From the NCBI RefSeq assembly GCF_024397895.1, contig NZ_CP073346.1, forward strand, positions 620,001 to 684,000: DNA of 64,000 nucleotides, written 5' to 3'. Under the pieces are notes generated by a model. The model saw only the letters and a program-made list of their open reading frames with translations. It ran no database searches and had not been told where the DNA came from. Positions 42,679-50,696 of the stretch are shown piece by piece; positions within the stretch are counted from its first letter, which is position 1; each line of letters begins with the position of its first letter. The position numbers and the translations under genes are program-made. Source of the DNA: Pseudomonas benzenivorans. Lineage in GTDB: Bacteria; Pseudomonadota; Gammaproteobacteria; Pseudomonadales; Pseudomonadaceae.

Positions 42679-43968
42679 ATGGTCATAGAACCCTTCTCGC
42701 TCACGGGCTTGCTCGTGCTTGCGATATTCCTGATTGGAATGACGCTTATCATTTTTGAAGCACAACTAGAGATGGATAAATTCAAGCCGGCCATGTTCAT
42801 GATGTCCGGCTTGATCGTAATTGGCGCTCACTACGCCCTCACCGACCCCAACGGCTTCCAGTATTTCCTCCACGCCCAGAGCGAGACCAAGGAGGAGCTG
42901 TTCGGTCTGATCGCCTTCATGGCCTTCATGTGGATGGTGGTGGAACTGCTCAACGAGCGGAACGTGTTCACCGCGCTGAACGGCTACCTGATGCGCAAGG
43001 GCCTGGGCGCCAGGGGCATGTTCTGGGCCACCGGCGCGCTGTCGGCTTTGCTGTCGCCCTTTCTCAACAACATCACCACGGCGATGATCTTCGGCAAGAC
43101 GGTGAAAAGCATCTCCGTCCACCAGCGCTACACCCATGTGGCGCTGTGCAATATCGTGGTGGCTTCCAACAGCGGCGTGTGGTTTCTCGGCACCTCCACC
43201 AGCCTGATGGTGGTGCTGGCCGGCAAGATCAGCATCGCCGGCCTGCTGCTGCTGATTCCGTCGGCACTGATCGGCTGGCTGCTGTTCGCCGCCACCCTGC
43301 ACCTGTTCTACCTGCGCAAGCTCGACGGCGAAACCCTGATCCACCGGGCCGATCAGTCGGAGACCGCGCTCAAGCCAGGTGGCGCCGGTCTGGCCATTGT
43401 CGGCCTGGTGTCCATCGTCGGTGCGGTGCTGTGCAACATCCTGCTGAAGGTCAGCATCGAGTTCGCCATCGGCATTGCCCTCGGCATGGTTGCCCTCTAT
43501 GCCTGGCTGCTGATGCACCGCGGCATCGAGTTGCCCTGGCAGGATCAGTTGCAGAAGGTCGAATGGAACGCGCTGCTGTTCTTTATCGGCATCATTACCT
43601 CGGTCTCGGCGCTGAATCACGTCGGCTGGCTGACCTACATCTCGCAACTGTTCGAAGTGATGAACCCGACCGCCGTCAACGTGGTGCTCGGCGTCGCCTC
43701 CGGGGTGATGGACAACGTACCGGTGGAAGCCGCGGCGCTGATGTCCAACCCGCAGCTGGGCCTGGACCAGTGGGCGCTGAACGCGTTGATGGTGGGGATC
43801 GGCGGCTCGCTCACCGTGGTCGGTTCGGCGGCCGGGGTGATGGCCATGTCGCTGGACAAGAGCTACAGCTTCGGCGTGCACCTGAAGTTCCTGCCGGCCA
43901 TCCTGGTCAACTTCTTCGGCTCGCTGGGCATCTGGTACCTGCAGTTCCAGTACTTCGGCCTGTACTGA
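42679..43968 (+). CDS. nhaD: NhaD-type Na+/H+ antiporter
   Basis: A 429-residue polytopic protein of the ion transporter superfamily, with about 11-12 helices. NhaD signatures are NERNVFTALNGYL, SPFLNNITTAMIFGK (unwound helix with the ion site), NSGVWFLGTSTSLM, and the second repeat VMDNVPVEAAALM. It exports Na+ (or Li+) in exchange for protons at alkaline pH. No good ribosome site stands before ATG 42679; ATG 42739 (MTLIIFEA) is an alternative, but the extra N-terminal helix is normal for the family. Confidence 0.9.
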   Translation: MVIEPFSLTGLLVLAIFLIGMTLIIFEAQLEMDKFKPAMFMMSGLIVIGAHYALTDPNGFQYFLHAQSETKEELFGLIAFMAFMWMVVELLNERNVFTALNGYLMRKGLGARGMFWATGALSALLSPFLNNITTAMIFGKTVKSISVHQRYTHVALCNIVVASNSGVWFLGTSTSLMVVLAGKISIAGLLLLIPSALIGWLLFAATLHLFYLRKLDGETLIHRADQSETALKPGGAGLAIVGLVSIVGAVLCNILLKVSIEFAIGIALGMVALYAWLLMHRGIELPWQDQLQKVEWNALLFFIGIITSVSALNHVGWLTYISQLFEVMNPTAVNVVLGVASGVMDNVPVEAAALMSNPQLGLDQWALNALMVGIGGSLTVVGSAAGVMAMSLDKSYSFGVHLKFLPAILVNFFGSLGIWYLQFQYFGLY

Positions 43969-44170
43969 CATCCGCCTGCGGCGGGAACGCCGCGGGCCGC
44001 TGGCGCCCGCCCCGAGGCAACGCCACTGGGGGGCGCTGGCGTCCATCAGCCCCCCCAAGCGCCCGGCGCCCCCCCTCCCCATCATTCGACTGCGCTGTGC
44101 AGTAGTTCACAGCGGAGGCGTAGAAGAGGACAATGAAGCCTGTGGTCCGCGCCAGCGAGGAAGCTCTCCC

Positions 44171-44767
44171 ATGTCTCATCCGCAAACCCTGTTCCAACTC
44201 ACCGGCCGTGCCCACGCGCCAGCCAGCCTGGGTAATTCGACCCTGGTGATCATCGATGCCCAGGAGGAATACCGCAGCGGCGTGCTGCAACTGCCCGGCC
44301 TGGACGAAGCGCTCGCGGAAATCGCCAAGCTGCTGACGGCCGCACGTAACGCCGGCAGCTCGATCGTCCACGTCAAGCACCTGGGAATTCCGGGTGGGCT
44401 GCTCGATCCACGCGGACCGCGCGGCGAACACCTTCCAGAAGTCGCACCGCTGCCGGGCGAGCCCGTGGTGGAAAAGCGCCTGCCGAATGCCTTCGCCGGC
44501 ACCGAGCTGCATGAGCGCCTGCAGGCCCAGGGCCATCTGGACCTGGTCATCTGCGGGTTCATGACGCACTCAAGCATCAGCACCACGGTGCGCGCCGCCA
44601 AGGACTATGGCTACCGTTGCACCCTGGTCGATGCCGCCTGTGCCACCCGCGACCTGCCGACGCCGGACGGCCAGGTGATCGCCGCCGCCGAGGTGCACCG
44701 CATCGAGATGATTACCCTGGCCGACAACTTTGCCGCCCTGGTACCGCAAGCCAGCGCGTTGATCTGA
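44171..44767 (+). CDS. Isochorismatase-family protein with Ser at the nucleophile position
   Basis: A 198-residue hydrolase-fold protein. D29 (LVIIDAQ) and K102 (VVEKRLPNAF) of the usual Asp-Lys-Cys triad are present, as is the cis-peptide loop ICGFMTH. Where active members have Cys (pattern T-x-x-C-V-x-x-T), this reads THS-S135-ISTTVRAAKD. Ser at this place could give a slow or different hydrolase, or a binding protein. The helix after it is well conserved, so the gene is not simply decaying. AGGAAG lies about 10 bases before the ATG. Confidence 0.82.
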   Translation: MSHPQTLFQLTGRAHAPASLGNSTLVIIDAQEEYRSGVLQLPGLDEALAEIAKLLTAARNAGSSIVHVKHLGIPGGLLDPRGPRGEHLPEVAPLPGEPVVEKRLPNAFAGTELHERLQAQGHLDLVICGFMTHSSISTTVRAAKDYGYRCTLVDAACATRDLPTPDGQVIAAAEVHRIEMITLADNFAALVPQASALI

Positions 44768-44914
44768 TCCAACCATTGCCCGCCCGGCGCGGGCAAGCCG
44801 GGGCTGATTGATGCGCTGCACGGACGACGCTAATCGCCGATCCGCGCACGGCATTCGCTGGAACCGGGGCGTACCCTACCGGTCTTGCCGCCGATAGCCA
44901 CAGAGGAAGTCGGA

Positions 44915-45235
44915 ATGAAGTTATCCGATGATTTCAACGCACGCCGCCTGCGGCCACGCAGTCACCGCAACTGGCGCCTGCGCCTGGCCGCCATGCTGGC
45001 GGCACTGTTCGCCGCCTTCGGCGTGCTGCTGGCGATGGCCGGTGCGGCCACCCTGCTCGGCCGCCCGCCGGCACTGGGCACACTGAACGACTCGCCCGGC
45101 GCCGCCGGCGTGCTGCTGGCGTTGGGTTTGTTGCTGCTTTGGGCCGGTGTCGCCGCCTGGCGCATGTGCCGGCGACGCCTGCGCCGCCCCAGCGACCTGA
45201 GCCTGGCCCCCCACCTGATGAAGAAACGCGGCTGA
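44915..45235 (+). CDS. Small two-helix membrane protein
   Basis: A 106-residue protein with a basic N-terminus (RRLRPRSHRNWRLRL) and two hydrophobic helices (LAAMLAALFAAFGVLLAMAGAATLL and AAGVLLALGLLLLWAGVAAW). The end is Arg-rich and stays cytoplasmic. ATG 44915 is supported by AGAGGAAG. No family recognised. It lies 58 bases before the Smr gene, possibly in the same transcript. Confidence 0.65.
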   Translation: MKLSDDFNARRLRPRSHRNWRLRLAAMLAALFAAFGVLLAMAGAATLLGRPPALGTLNDSPGAAGVLLALGLLLLWAGVAAWRMCRRRLRRPSDLSLAPHLMKKRG

Positions 45236-45293
45236 TCGGCCCAGCACCCAGGCCCCGACCTTGGTTAAACTAGCGGCCTTCGCGGAGGCCCAG

Positions 45294-45860
45294 ATGCAAG
45301 ACGACGATTTTTCCCTGTTCCAAGCCGAGCTACGCGGCGTCAAGCCGCTCAAGCCGCTCAAGCACGACCGTGCCGATACAGGCAAGGCCAAACTCGACCG
45401 TGAGCGCCTGAATGCCCTGCGCCAGGCTGCCTCGGTACGCGTCGAGTCGAACAAGGTCGACGGCCTGTCCGACCAGTTCGTCATCGACGTGGGCGCCGAA
45501 GATCCCCTGTACTGGGCCGCCAACGGCGTGCAGGAGGGCCAGATGCGCAAGCTCAAGCTCGGTCAGATCCCCTTCGACGGCAGCCTCGACTTGCACGGCA
45601 TGACCGTCGAGAAAGCGCGGGACACCCTGTGGGCGTTCCTCGCCGAAGCGACCAAGCTGGAAATCCGCTGCGTGCGCGTCACCCATGGCAAGGCGGTACG
45701 CATGGACGGCCGCAAGCCAATGATCAAGAGTCACGTCAACACCTGGCTGCGCCAGCACCCACAGGTACTCGGTTTCACCTCCTGCGTGGCCAAACACGGC
45801 GGCACCGGCGCAGTCTATGTGGTGCTCAAGCGCACCATGATGGACGGTCGCGACGAATGA
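45294..45860 (+). CDS. Smr/MutS2-domain protein (SmrA/B-like)
   Basis: A 188-residue protein with an N-terminal charged region and a C-terminal Smr domain (about 95-185): LDLHGMTVEKARDTL, VTHGKAVR.., and the KHGGTGAVYVVLK end. Stand-alone Smr proteins are nucleases. E. coli SmrB cuts mRNA at collided ribosomes using the DLHG motif, which is intact here (D99-L-H101-G); SmrA is similar. ATG 45294 follows GGAGG. It converges with the AhpD-like gene. Confidence 0.88.
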   Translation: MQDDDFSLFQAELRGVKPLKPLKHDRADTGKAKLDRERLNALRQAASVRVESNKVDGLSDQFVIDVGAEDPLYWAANGVQEGQMRKLKLGQIPFDGSLDLHGMTVEKARDTLWAFLAEATKLEIRCVRVTHGKAVRMDGRKPMIKSHVNTWLRQHPQVLGFTSCVAKHGGTGAVYVVLKRTMMDGRDE

Positions 45861-45861
45861 T

Positions 45862-46410
45862 TCAGGCGGGGAATCGCGGCGCACCAGGCTCATGCTCGAC
45901 ACGCAGGCCGTTGGCGACGAACGACACCGCGTGATAGAGCCCCACCAGCAACAGGCATTCGATCAGCTGCTCCGGGCGGAAGTGTTCGCTGAGGCGTAGC
46001 CATAATGCGTCGTCGACATCGGCGCTGGCGTGCAGGCTATCGGCCAACGCCAGCAGCGTCAGTTCCGAGGCGGTCCACAGACCGGCGTCAGGCTGCGCGG
46101 CGCAGGTGTCGGCCAGCTGCGCCTGACTGAAGCCGGCCTTGCCGTTGAACGCCGCCACGTGCACCCCCCACTCGTACTCCGCACCACAGCGCGCGGTGGC
46201 ACGCAGAATCAGCAGCTCGCGCTCACGCAGGCCGATGCTGCCACGGTCGAGCAGACCGCCAGCGAGCATCCGTCGCAGCACCCGCGGATTGTGCGCCAGG
46301 CTGCGAAACAGTTTCAGCGGCGGCACGCCCGGCGGCATGATGCTGTCGAAGGCGGCCTGGATATCTTCGGCGTAAGGCGCCTGCATGGGCTGGACACGGC
46401 TCTGACTCAT
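45862..46410 (-). CDS. AhpD-like carboxymuconolactone decarboxylase-family protein
   Basis: A 182-residue helical protein with the CMD/AhpD core: LRERELLILRATARCGAEYEWGVHVAAF, including C75, E80 and H84. The second Cys of the AhpD CxxC pair is absent, so a decarboxylase- or peroxidase-like role with a different mechanism is likely. It is divergent from an HxlR-type regulator whose operator-like palindrome lies between the two starts, which makes it the probable target gene. GGGAG precedes the ATG. Confidence 0.85.
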   Translation of the reverse strand: MSQSRVQPMQAPYAEDIQAAFDSIMPPGVPPLKLFRSLAHNPRVLRRMLAGGLLDRGSIGLRERELLILRATARCGAEYEWGVHVAAFNGKAGFSQAQLADTCAAQPDAGLWTASELTLLALADSLHASADVDDALWLRLSEHFRPEQLIECLLLVGLYHAVSFVANGLRVEHEPGAPRFPA

Positions 46411-46436
46411 GATCGAACTCCCGACTCGAGTGAAAA

Positions 46437-46480
46437 GCTACTAAAATAGTAGCAAGCACTCCTTTCGATCGCTACTAAAA
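46437..46480. promoter_or_regulatory. HxlR operator candidate
   Basis: A perfect palindrome GCTACTAAAATAGTAGC (46437-46453) and a matching half-site GCTACTAAAA at 46471-46480 lie between the divergent AhpD-like and HxlR genes. HxlR proteins bind such AT-centred dyads; the tandem site covers the overlapping promoters. Confidence 0.7.
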
Positions 46481-46497
46481 CCGAAGCAAGGAACAGC

Positions 46498-46839
46498 ATG
46501 AGTACACCCACACCCGGCCAACCGGTGCGCGGTTCCAGCACGGGCCGCCCGATCATGGCCCTGCTCGACCTGCTCGGTCGGCGCTGGACCCTGCGCATCC
46601 TGTGGGAGCTGAACCAGGCGCCGGCCAGCTTCCGCGAGCTGCAGAGCCGCTGCGAAGGGCTGTCGCCCTCGGTGCTCAATACCCGTCTGGGGGAGCTCAG
46701 AGAGAACCGCCTGCTGGAAAACGGCGAACAGGGCTACCAGCTTTCGCCACTGGGCAGAGAGCTGATCGAACAGTGCCTGCCACTGGCCCAGTGGGCCGAC
46801 GGCTGGGCTGCCCGCCTGGTCGAGCAAAACGGTCACTGA
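46498..46839 (+). CDS. HxlR-family transcriptional regulator
   Basis: A 113-residue winged-helix regulator. It starts with a short leader, then PIMALLDLLGRRWTLRILWEL, FRELQSRCEGLSPSVLNTRLGEL (recognition helix) and a wing ending YQLSPLGRELIEQ. HxlR proteins respond to aldehydes, quinones or disulfide stress. It contains a single Cys, in the recognition-helix region (QSRCEG). It probably represses the divergent AhpD-like gene and itself. AAGGAA precedes the ATG. Confidence 0.9.
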   Translation: MSTPTPGQPVRGSSTGRPIMALLDLLGRRWTLRILWELNQAPASFRELQSRCEGLSPSVLNTRLGELRENRLLENGEQGYQLSPLGRELIEQCLPLAQWADGWAARLVEQNGH

Positions 46840-46929
46840 GCCGCTCACATGCGCGTCACCCTTGCCAGCGCCGCTGCGGCGCCCTAACCTGCGCGTCTGC
46901 TCCCCATCTGAAGGTCCACAGGTAGATCC

Positions 46930-47478
46930 ATGTCCCTGGAACAGCATTACACCGCGATTCTCGGCCAACTCGGCGAGGACGCCTCCCGCGAAGGCCTGCT
47001 CGACACGCCAAAGCGCGCCGCCAAAGCGATGCAGTACCTTTGCCGCGGGTATCAGCAAACCCTGGAAGAAGTCACCAACGACGCCCTGTTCAGCTCCGAC
47101 AACAGCGAAATGGTGCTGGTGAAGGACGTCGAGCTGTACTCCTTGTGCGAGCACCACCTGTTACCGTTCATCGGCAAGGCCCATGTCGCCTATATACCCA
47201 ATGGCAAGGTGCTCGGCCTGTCCAAGGTGGCGCGGATCGTCGACATGTTCGCCCGTCGCCTGCAGATTCAGGAAAACCTGAGCCGCCAGATTGCCGAGGC
47301 GATCCAGGAGGTCACCGGCGCCCTCGGCGTGGCCGTGGTCATCGAAGCTCAGCACATGTGCATGATGATGCGCGGGGTAGAGAAGCAGAACTCCTCGATG
47401 ATCACCTCGGTGATGCTCGGCGAGTTCCGCGAGAACGCCGCCACCCGCAGCGAGTTCCTCAGCCTGATCAAAAACTGA
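46930..47478 (+). CDS. folE: GTP cyclohydrolase I
   Basis: A 182-residue enzyme that makes dihydroneopterin triphosphate from GTP for folate and pterin synthesis. Zinc ligands C73 and H76 (LCEHHLLPF) and C144 ([11 protein letters not shown]) are all present, so this is the zinc-dependent type IA enzyme. It resembles the second FolE copy seen in pseudomonads. It is followed directly by a strong terminator and appears monocistronic. Confidence 0.95.
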   Translation: MSLEQHYTAILGQLGEDASREGLLDTPKRAAKAMQYLCRGYQQTLEEVTNDALFSSDNSEMVLVKDVELYSLCEHHLLPFIGKAHVAYIPNGKVLGLSKVARIVDMFARRLQIQENLSRQIAEAIQEVTGALGVAVVIEAQHMCMMMRGVEKQNSSMITSVMLGEFRENAATRSEFLSLIKN

Positions 47479-47495
47479 TCCAGAACTGCAGAAAG

Positions 47496-47519
47496 AGCCG
47501 GCCCTGGGCCGGCTTTTTT
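47496..47519 (+). terminator. Terminator of folE
   Basis: Arms AGCCGGCC (47496-47503) and GGCCGGCT (47507-47514) around a 3-base loop, followed by a run of Ts, 18 bases after the stop codon. Confidence 0.9.
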
Positions 47520-47532
47520 GTGGCCGCTCGGT

Positions 47533-47754
47533 CTAGCGTCGGGGCCTGGTGCGCAACGGCTCGAGCAAAGGCGACAGCCCGTTATGGTCGATTTCCTGCA
47601 TGAGGGCCAGCAGACGACCGATCTCTCCGGCGGGAAACCCCTCGCGGGCGAACCAGTTGAGGTAGTGTCCGGGCAGGTCGGCAATCAGCCGCCCCTTGTA
47701 CTTGCCATAGGGCATTTCACGGGTCACCAGCAGGCGCAGGTCTTCGGGCTTCAT
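47533..47754 (-). CDS. DUF3820-family protein
   Basis: A 73-residue protein with the DUF3820 core: MPYGKYKGRLIADLPGHYLNWFAREGFP. The fold is thought to be an inactive relative of exonuclease C-terminal domains; function unknown. ATG 47754 (MKPEDLRLLVTREMPYGKY) is chosen as the family's usual start. Convergent with folE. Confidence 0.8.
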   Translation of the reverse strand: MKPEDLRLLVTREMPYGKYKGRLIADLPGHYLNWFAREGFPAGEIGRLLALMQEIDHNGLSPLLEPLRTRPRR

Positions 47755-47938
47755 TGGGCACTCACTCAGGGCCGGCTCCGCGCTGGCTGCCAACCGGTAT
47801 TCGACGAAGACGGGATTATGCCCAAGGCCACCACCACATGCCGCCAACTGCACCGCCGTTCGGCGCGCACTGAGGCCAGCGGCGGAAAACTCGGGTAAGC
47901 TTCGCGCCCGTTATTTTCAATCCAGGGTTCTTCGCACG

Positions 47939-48310
47939 ATGCTTATCAAGGCACTCAGAATCGGCCTCGGCCAGCTGATCATCTTTCTCGACTTCATCAG
48001 CCGTCCGCGCAAGCAAAAGCGCACAGCCGCGGCCCAGGCCGTCGTCGAACAGGCCGCCGCCGACATGGCGCTCTACCAGTTCCATGCCTGCCCGTTCTGC
48101 GTGAAGACCCGGCGCACCCTGCACAAGCTGAACGCGCCGGTCAGCCTGCGCGATGCCAAGAACGACGCACAACACCGGCAGGCCCTGCTTGAGCAAGGTG
48201 GCAAGATCAAGGTTCCGTGCCTGCGCATCGAAGAGAATGGCCAGAGCACCTGGCTGTACGAGTCGAAAGCGATCATCGCCTACCTGAATCAGCGTTTCGC
48301 CGGGATCTGA
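47939..48310 (+). CDS. Membrane-tethered glutaredoxin
   Basis: A 123-residue protein. An N-terminal amphipathic/hydrophobic segment (LIKALRIGLGQLIIFLDFI) is followed by a basic patch (SRPRKQKR) and then a glutaredoxin domain: ALYQFHACPFCVKTRRTL with C51/C54, VPCLRI (cis-Pro loop) and the GSH-binding YESKAIIAYL. It would reduce disulfides or glutathionylated proteins on the cytoplasmic face of the membrane. An AGGG lies about 12 bases before the ATG. Confidence 0.88.
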   Translation: MLIKALRIGLGQLIIFLDFISRPRKQKRTAAAQAVVEQAAADMALYQFHACPFCVKTRRTLHKLNAPVSLRDAKNDAQHRQALLEQGGKIKVPCLRIEENGQSTWLYESKAIIAYLNQRFAGI

Positions 48311-48416
48311 TCGACAACGCTGCACGCGCCTCAGACCGAACATCACACGCCGGGGCGCCGAGGCGGCTCTAAATAGAGCAGCAGACACTCAGGCAGCAAG
48401 TTATGCGACTGCCTAC

Positions 48417-49127
48417 CTAGCCTTGTTCGAGGGAAAAGCCTTCCTGGCGCATCCTGGCCATTAGCGCCTGCCACCCCGGAAGGCGATCGGTATTGCCGGT
48501 ACGCCGCAGGCCGTCCTTCTCCACCTGATACAGGCCGTGGGCATCGAAAGCGTACAGCAGCAGCAGATCCTCACGTTGCGATGCGGGGAGCATGCCGTCG
48601 GTCAGGTTATCCAGTATCAGCGGCTCGGCGCCGGGCGCGGCGTAATAGCTGAGCACCATGTGCGCCTGGCCGCGGGTCAGTTCGCGGGTGTAGGTGATAC
48701 GCAAGCGTTCTTCGGGCACTCCCAGCTTACGCAGGGTGAAGTACTTTGCCAGGGAAAAGTCCTCGCAGTCTCCGGCTCCCTGCACCAGGGTCTCGATCGG
48801 CGTGGCCCAGTAGTCGCTCTGCTTCCAAAGGGCCGCGTCATCCATGAAGCGAAGTTCTCGGTTGAAAAACTGGTTCACAGCGACGAGCTTTTGCCGCTCG
48901 GGGAGATAGCGACTGCTCTCGATCAGCAGATTCCAGGACAGCAGGCGATCTTTAGCCGGGCCCTGGCGACCGTAGCGCTTTTCCGCCTTGCGCATGATCT
49001 GATCGAAGCTCCAGCTGGCCTTGGCCTCGGGGACTCCAATCAGCATGCCGGCGCTCAACGTTGAGACCGCCATCACGCGGCACAGGGCATTGGCGCACGT
49101 GGTTTGAAGAAACTGTTTGAGCAACAC
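48417..49127 (-). CDS. LapG-like periplasmic transglutaminase-type cysteine protease
   Basis: A 236-residue exported protease (hydrophobic leader, cleavage near AKA-SW). The triad is C121 (QGAGDCEDFS), H156 (QAHMVLSYY) and D173 (LILDNLTDGM). LapG cleaves large surface adhesins to release biofilm cells and is held back by the c-di-GMP receptor LapD. No LapD, adhesin or its secretion genes lie beside it, so it is an orphan copy. It starts with GTG 49127 behind CGGAGA. Calcium-site residues were not checked. Confidence 0.82.
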   Translation of the reverse strand: MLLKQFLQTTCANALCRVMAVSTLSAGMLIGVPEAKASWSFDQIMRKAEKRYGRQGPAKDRLLSWNLLIESSRYLPERQKLVAVNQFFNRELRFMDDAALWKQSDYWATPIETLVQGAGDCEDFSLAKYFTLRKLGVPEERLRITYTRELTRGQAHMVLSYYAAPGAEPLILDNLTDGMLPASQREDLLLLYAFDAHGLYQVEKDGLRRTGNTDRLPGWQALMARMRQEGFSLEQG

Positions 49128-49414
49128 GTTAGATCTCCGAGAACCAGGCGGGCGCCGAATTCAGTCGCGTAGATCAATCCGTTGAGCCAATGGATGAAGG
49201 CCCGTATATGAAGCGTGCCCATCACCTACGAGCCGATACCACTCGCTCGGTCAGACTAACGTCTTGCCAGAGTATTGATCAAGATTGTTTGGTTATTAGC
49301 GCGAAAGACCCCACCTAAAGAAACCCGTCGAGTTAATACGCGATGGAAAACGAAATGCCAGTTTCCGGGGGCTCAGGCTTGACCTGAAGCGCCCGGAACG
49401 GCAAGCCTCCTCAC

Positions 49415-49759
49415 TCAATGCCACCCAAACTCAGACCTTTCTTCGTGAATCGGGGACAGGTATTGCTTTTCAGGTTGCTTGATGGATTGACGATCTTCAC
49501 GATCGAATTCAGGGCCTGCGGCAGTAGGCTTACGCTCGAGCATCTGCACGAAGCGCTCGCTTTCGTCGTCCATGCCTTGCAAACCATCGAGACGTTGGCT
49601 GTGGTACTCGAGCAGACGTCCACTTCCGCCTTCTGCCAGTAACAAGAGGGACTGATCTTCGACTTGCGGCAGAGGCGCGCTTACTGCTTGGCCGGATATA
49701 GCAGCTGCGAGTACCAGGAAAGTACCGCCAACGGCCAGGGTGCTGATTGTGGTTTTCAT
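49415..49759 (-). CDS. Small exported protein
   Basis: A 114-residue protein with a signal peptide (residues 1-28, cleavage after VSA) and a short charged mature part rich in Glu, Arg and Gln (ESERFVQMLERKPTAAGPEFDREDRQ). No family recognised. ATG 49759 is supported by AGAGGATGG; the frame is open 11 codons upstream. Codon use is slightly less GC-biased than that of its neighbours. About 280 bases without genes lie on either side, with an AT-rich block near 49270-49300. Confidence 0.6.
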   Translation of the reverse strand: MKTTISTLAVGGTFLVLAAAISGQAVSAPLPQVEDQSLLLLAEGGSGRLLEYHSQRLDGLQGMDDESERFVQMLERKPTAAGPEFDREDRQSIKQPEKQYLSPIHEERSEFGWH

Positions 49760-50040
49760 GGTGCCATCCTCTTTTCTTCCCCCGATCCCCACACATTGGA
49801 TAGGCGTGCCTGCTGTTTGTTACGCAGCGCTCGCGCATCCAGACGGGCGGCCCTGTACATGGCCGATGGCCATAAGACGGCAGGTTGAAGCACAGCAACC
49901 AGCCGGCGGGACGGCGCAGTGCGCCCGACATTGCCCGAGAAAAGGGCGCCTTATAAGGTTGACCTCAGCTTGGGCTACTTGGTTCTGGGTGCTGGCTCGG
50001 CGGGTCGCCAACGCAGTAGCCGAATCGTGACCAGGGTGCC

Positions 50041-50643
50041 CTAATCGCCCATGGTCACATGCAGCGGATGACCGGCCACCCGCTCCAGCCAGGCGCAGAT
50101 GGCCGGGTAGTCGGCGAGGTCGAAGCCGCCTTCATCAGCGGCATGGGTATAGGCGTATAGCGCGATATCGGCGATGGTGTACTGCTCGCCGACCAGATAG
50201 GGCGTGCGCAGCAACTGCTGCTCCATTACCTTCAGCGCCTTGTGGCCTCGGGCATGACACGCCAGATACTCCTCGCGACGCGCCTCGGGCAGCCCCTGGT
50301 ACAGCTGGATGAAACGTGCCACTGCGACATAGGGTTCGTGGCTGTACTGCTCGAAGAACTGCCACTGCAACACCTGAGTGCGCAGGCGCGGCTCGCTCGG
50401 CAGCAACGCGCTGCCCTCGGCGAGGAAGTTGAGGATGGCATTGGACTCCCACAGGCAGCAGCCGTCTTCGAGCTCCAGCACCGGGATCTTGCCGTTGGGG
50501 TTCTTCGCCAGGAAAGCATCGCTCTGGGTCTCGCCCTTGAGGATGTCCACCGGCACCCATTCGTAGGCCTGCCCCAGCAGGTGCAGCATCAGCTTGACCT
50601 TGTAGCAGTTTCCCGAACGGGCATCGCCGTAAACCTTGATCAT
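50041..50643 (-). CDS. Glutathione S-transferase family protein
   Basis: A 200-residue cytosolic GST. The thioredoxin-like N-domain (MIKVYGDARSGNCYKVKLML; S10 and N12 near the GSH thiol) has the cis-Pro in GKIPVLEL and the gamma-Glu contact in LWESNAILNFLA. The all-helical C-domain contains the N-capping motif YTIADIALYAY. Substrate is unknown. It lies between the aminotransferase gene and a gene-poor stretch. Confidence 0.92.
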   Translation of the reverse strand: MIKVYGDARSGNCYKVKLMLHLLGQAYEWVPVDILKGETQSDAFLAKNPNGKIPVLELEDGCCLWESNAILNFLAEGSALLPSEPRLRTQVLQWQFFEQYSHEPYVAVARFIQLYQGLPEARREEYLACHARGHKALKVMEQQLLRTPYLVGEQYTIADIALYAYTHAADEGGFDLADYPAICAWLERVAGHPLHVTMGD

Positions 50644-50696
50644 TATCCTCTCTCCCTAAGATGCGTCATTGACGGCCGCCCGGCCGCCTCGTGCCA

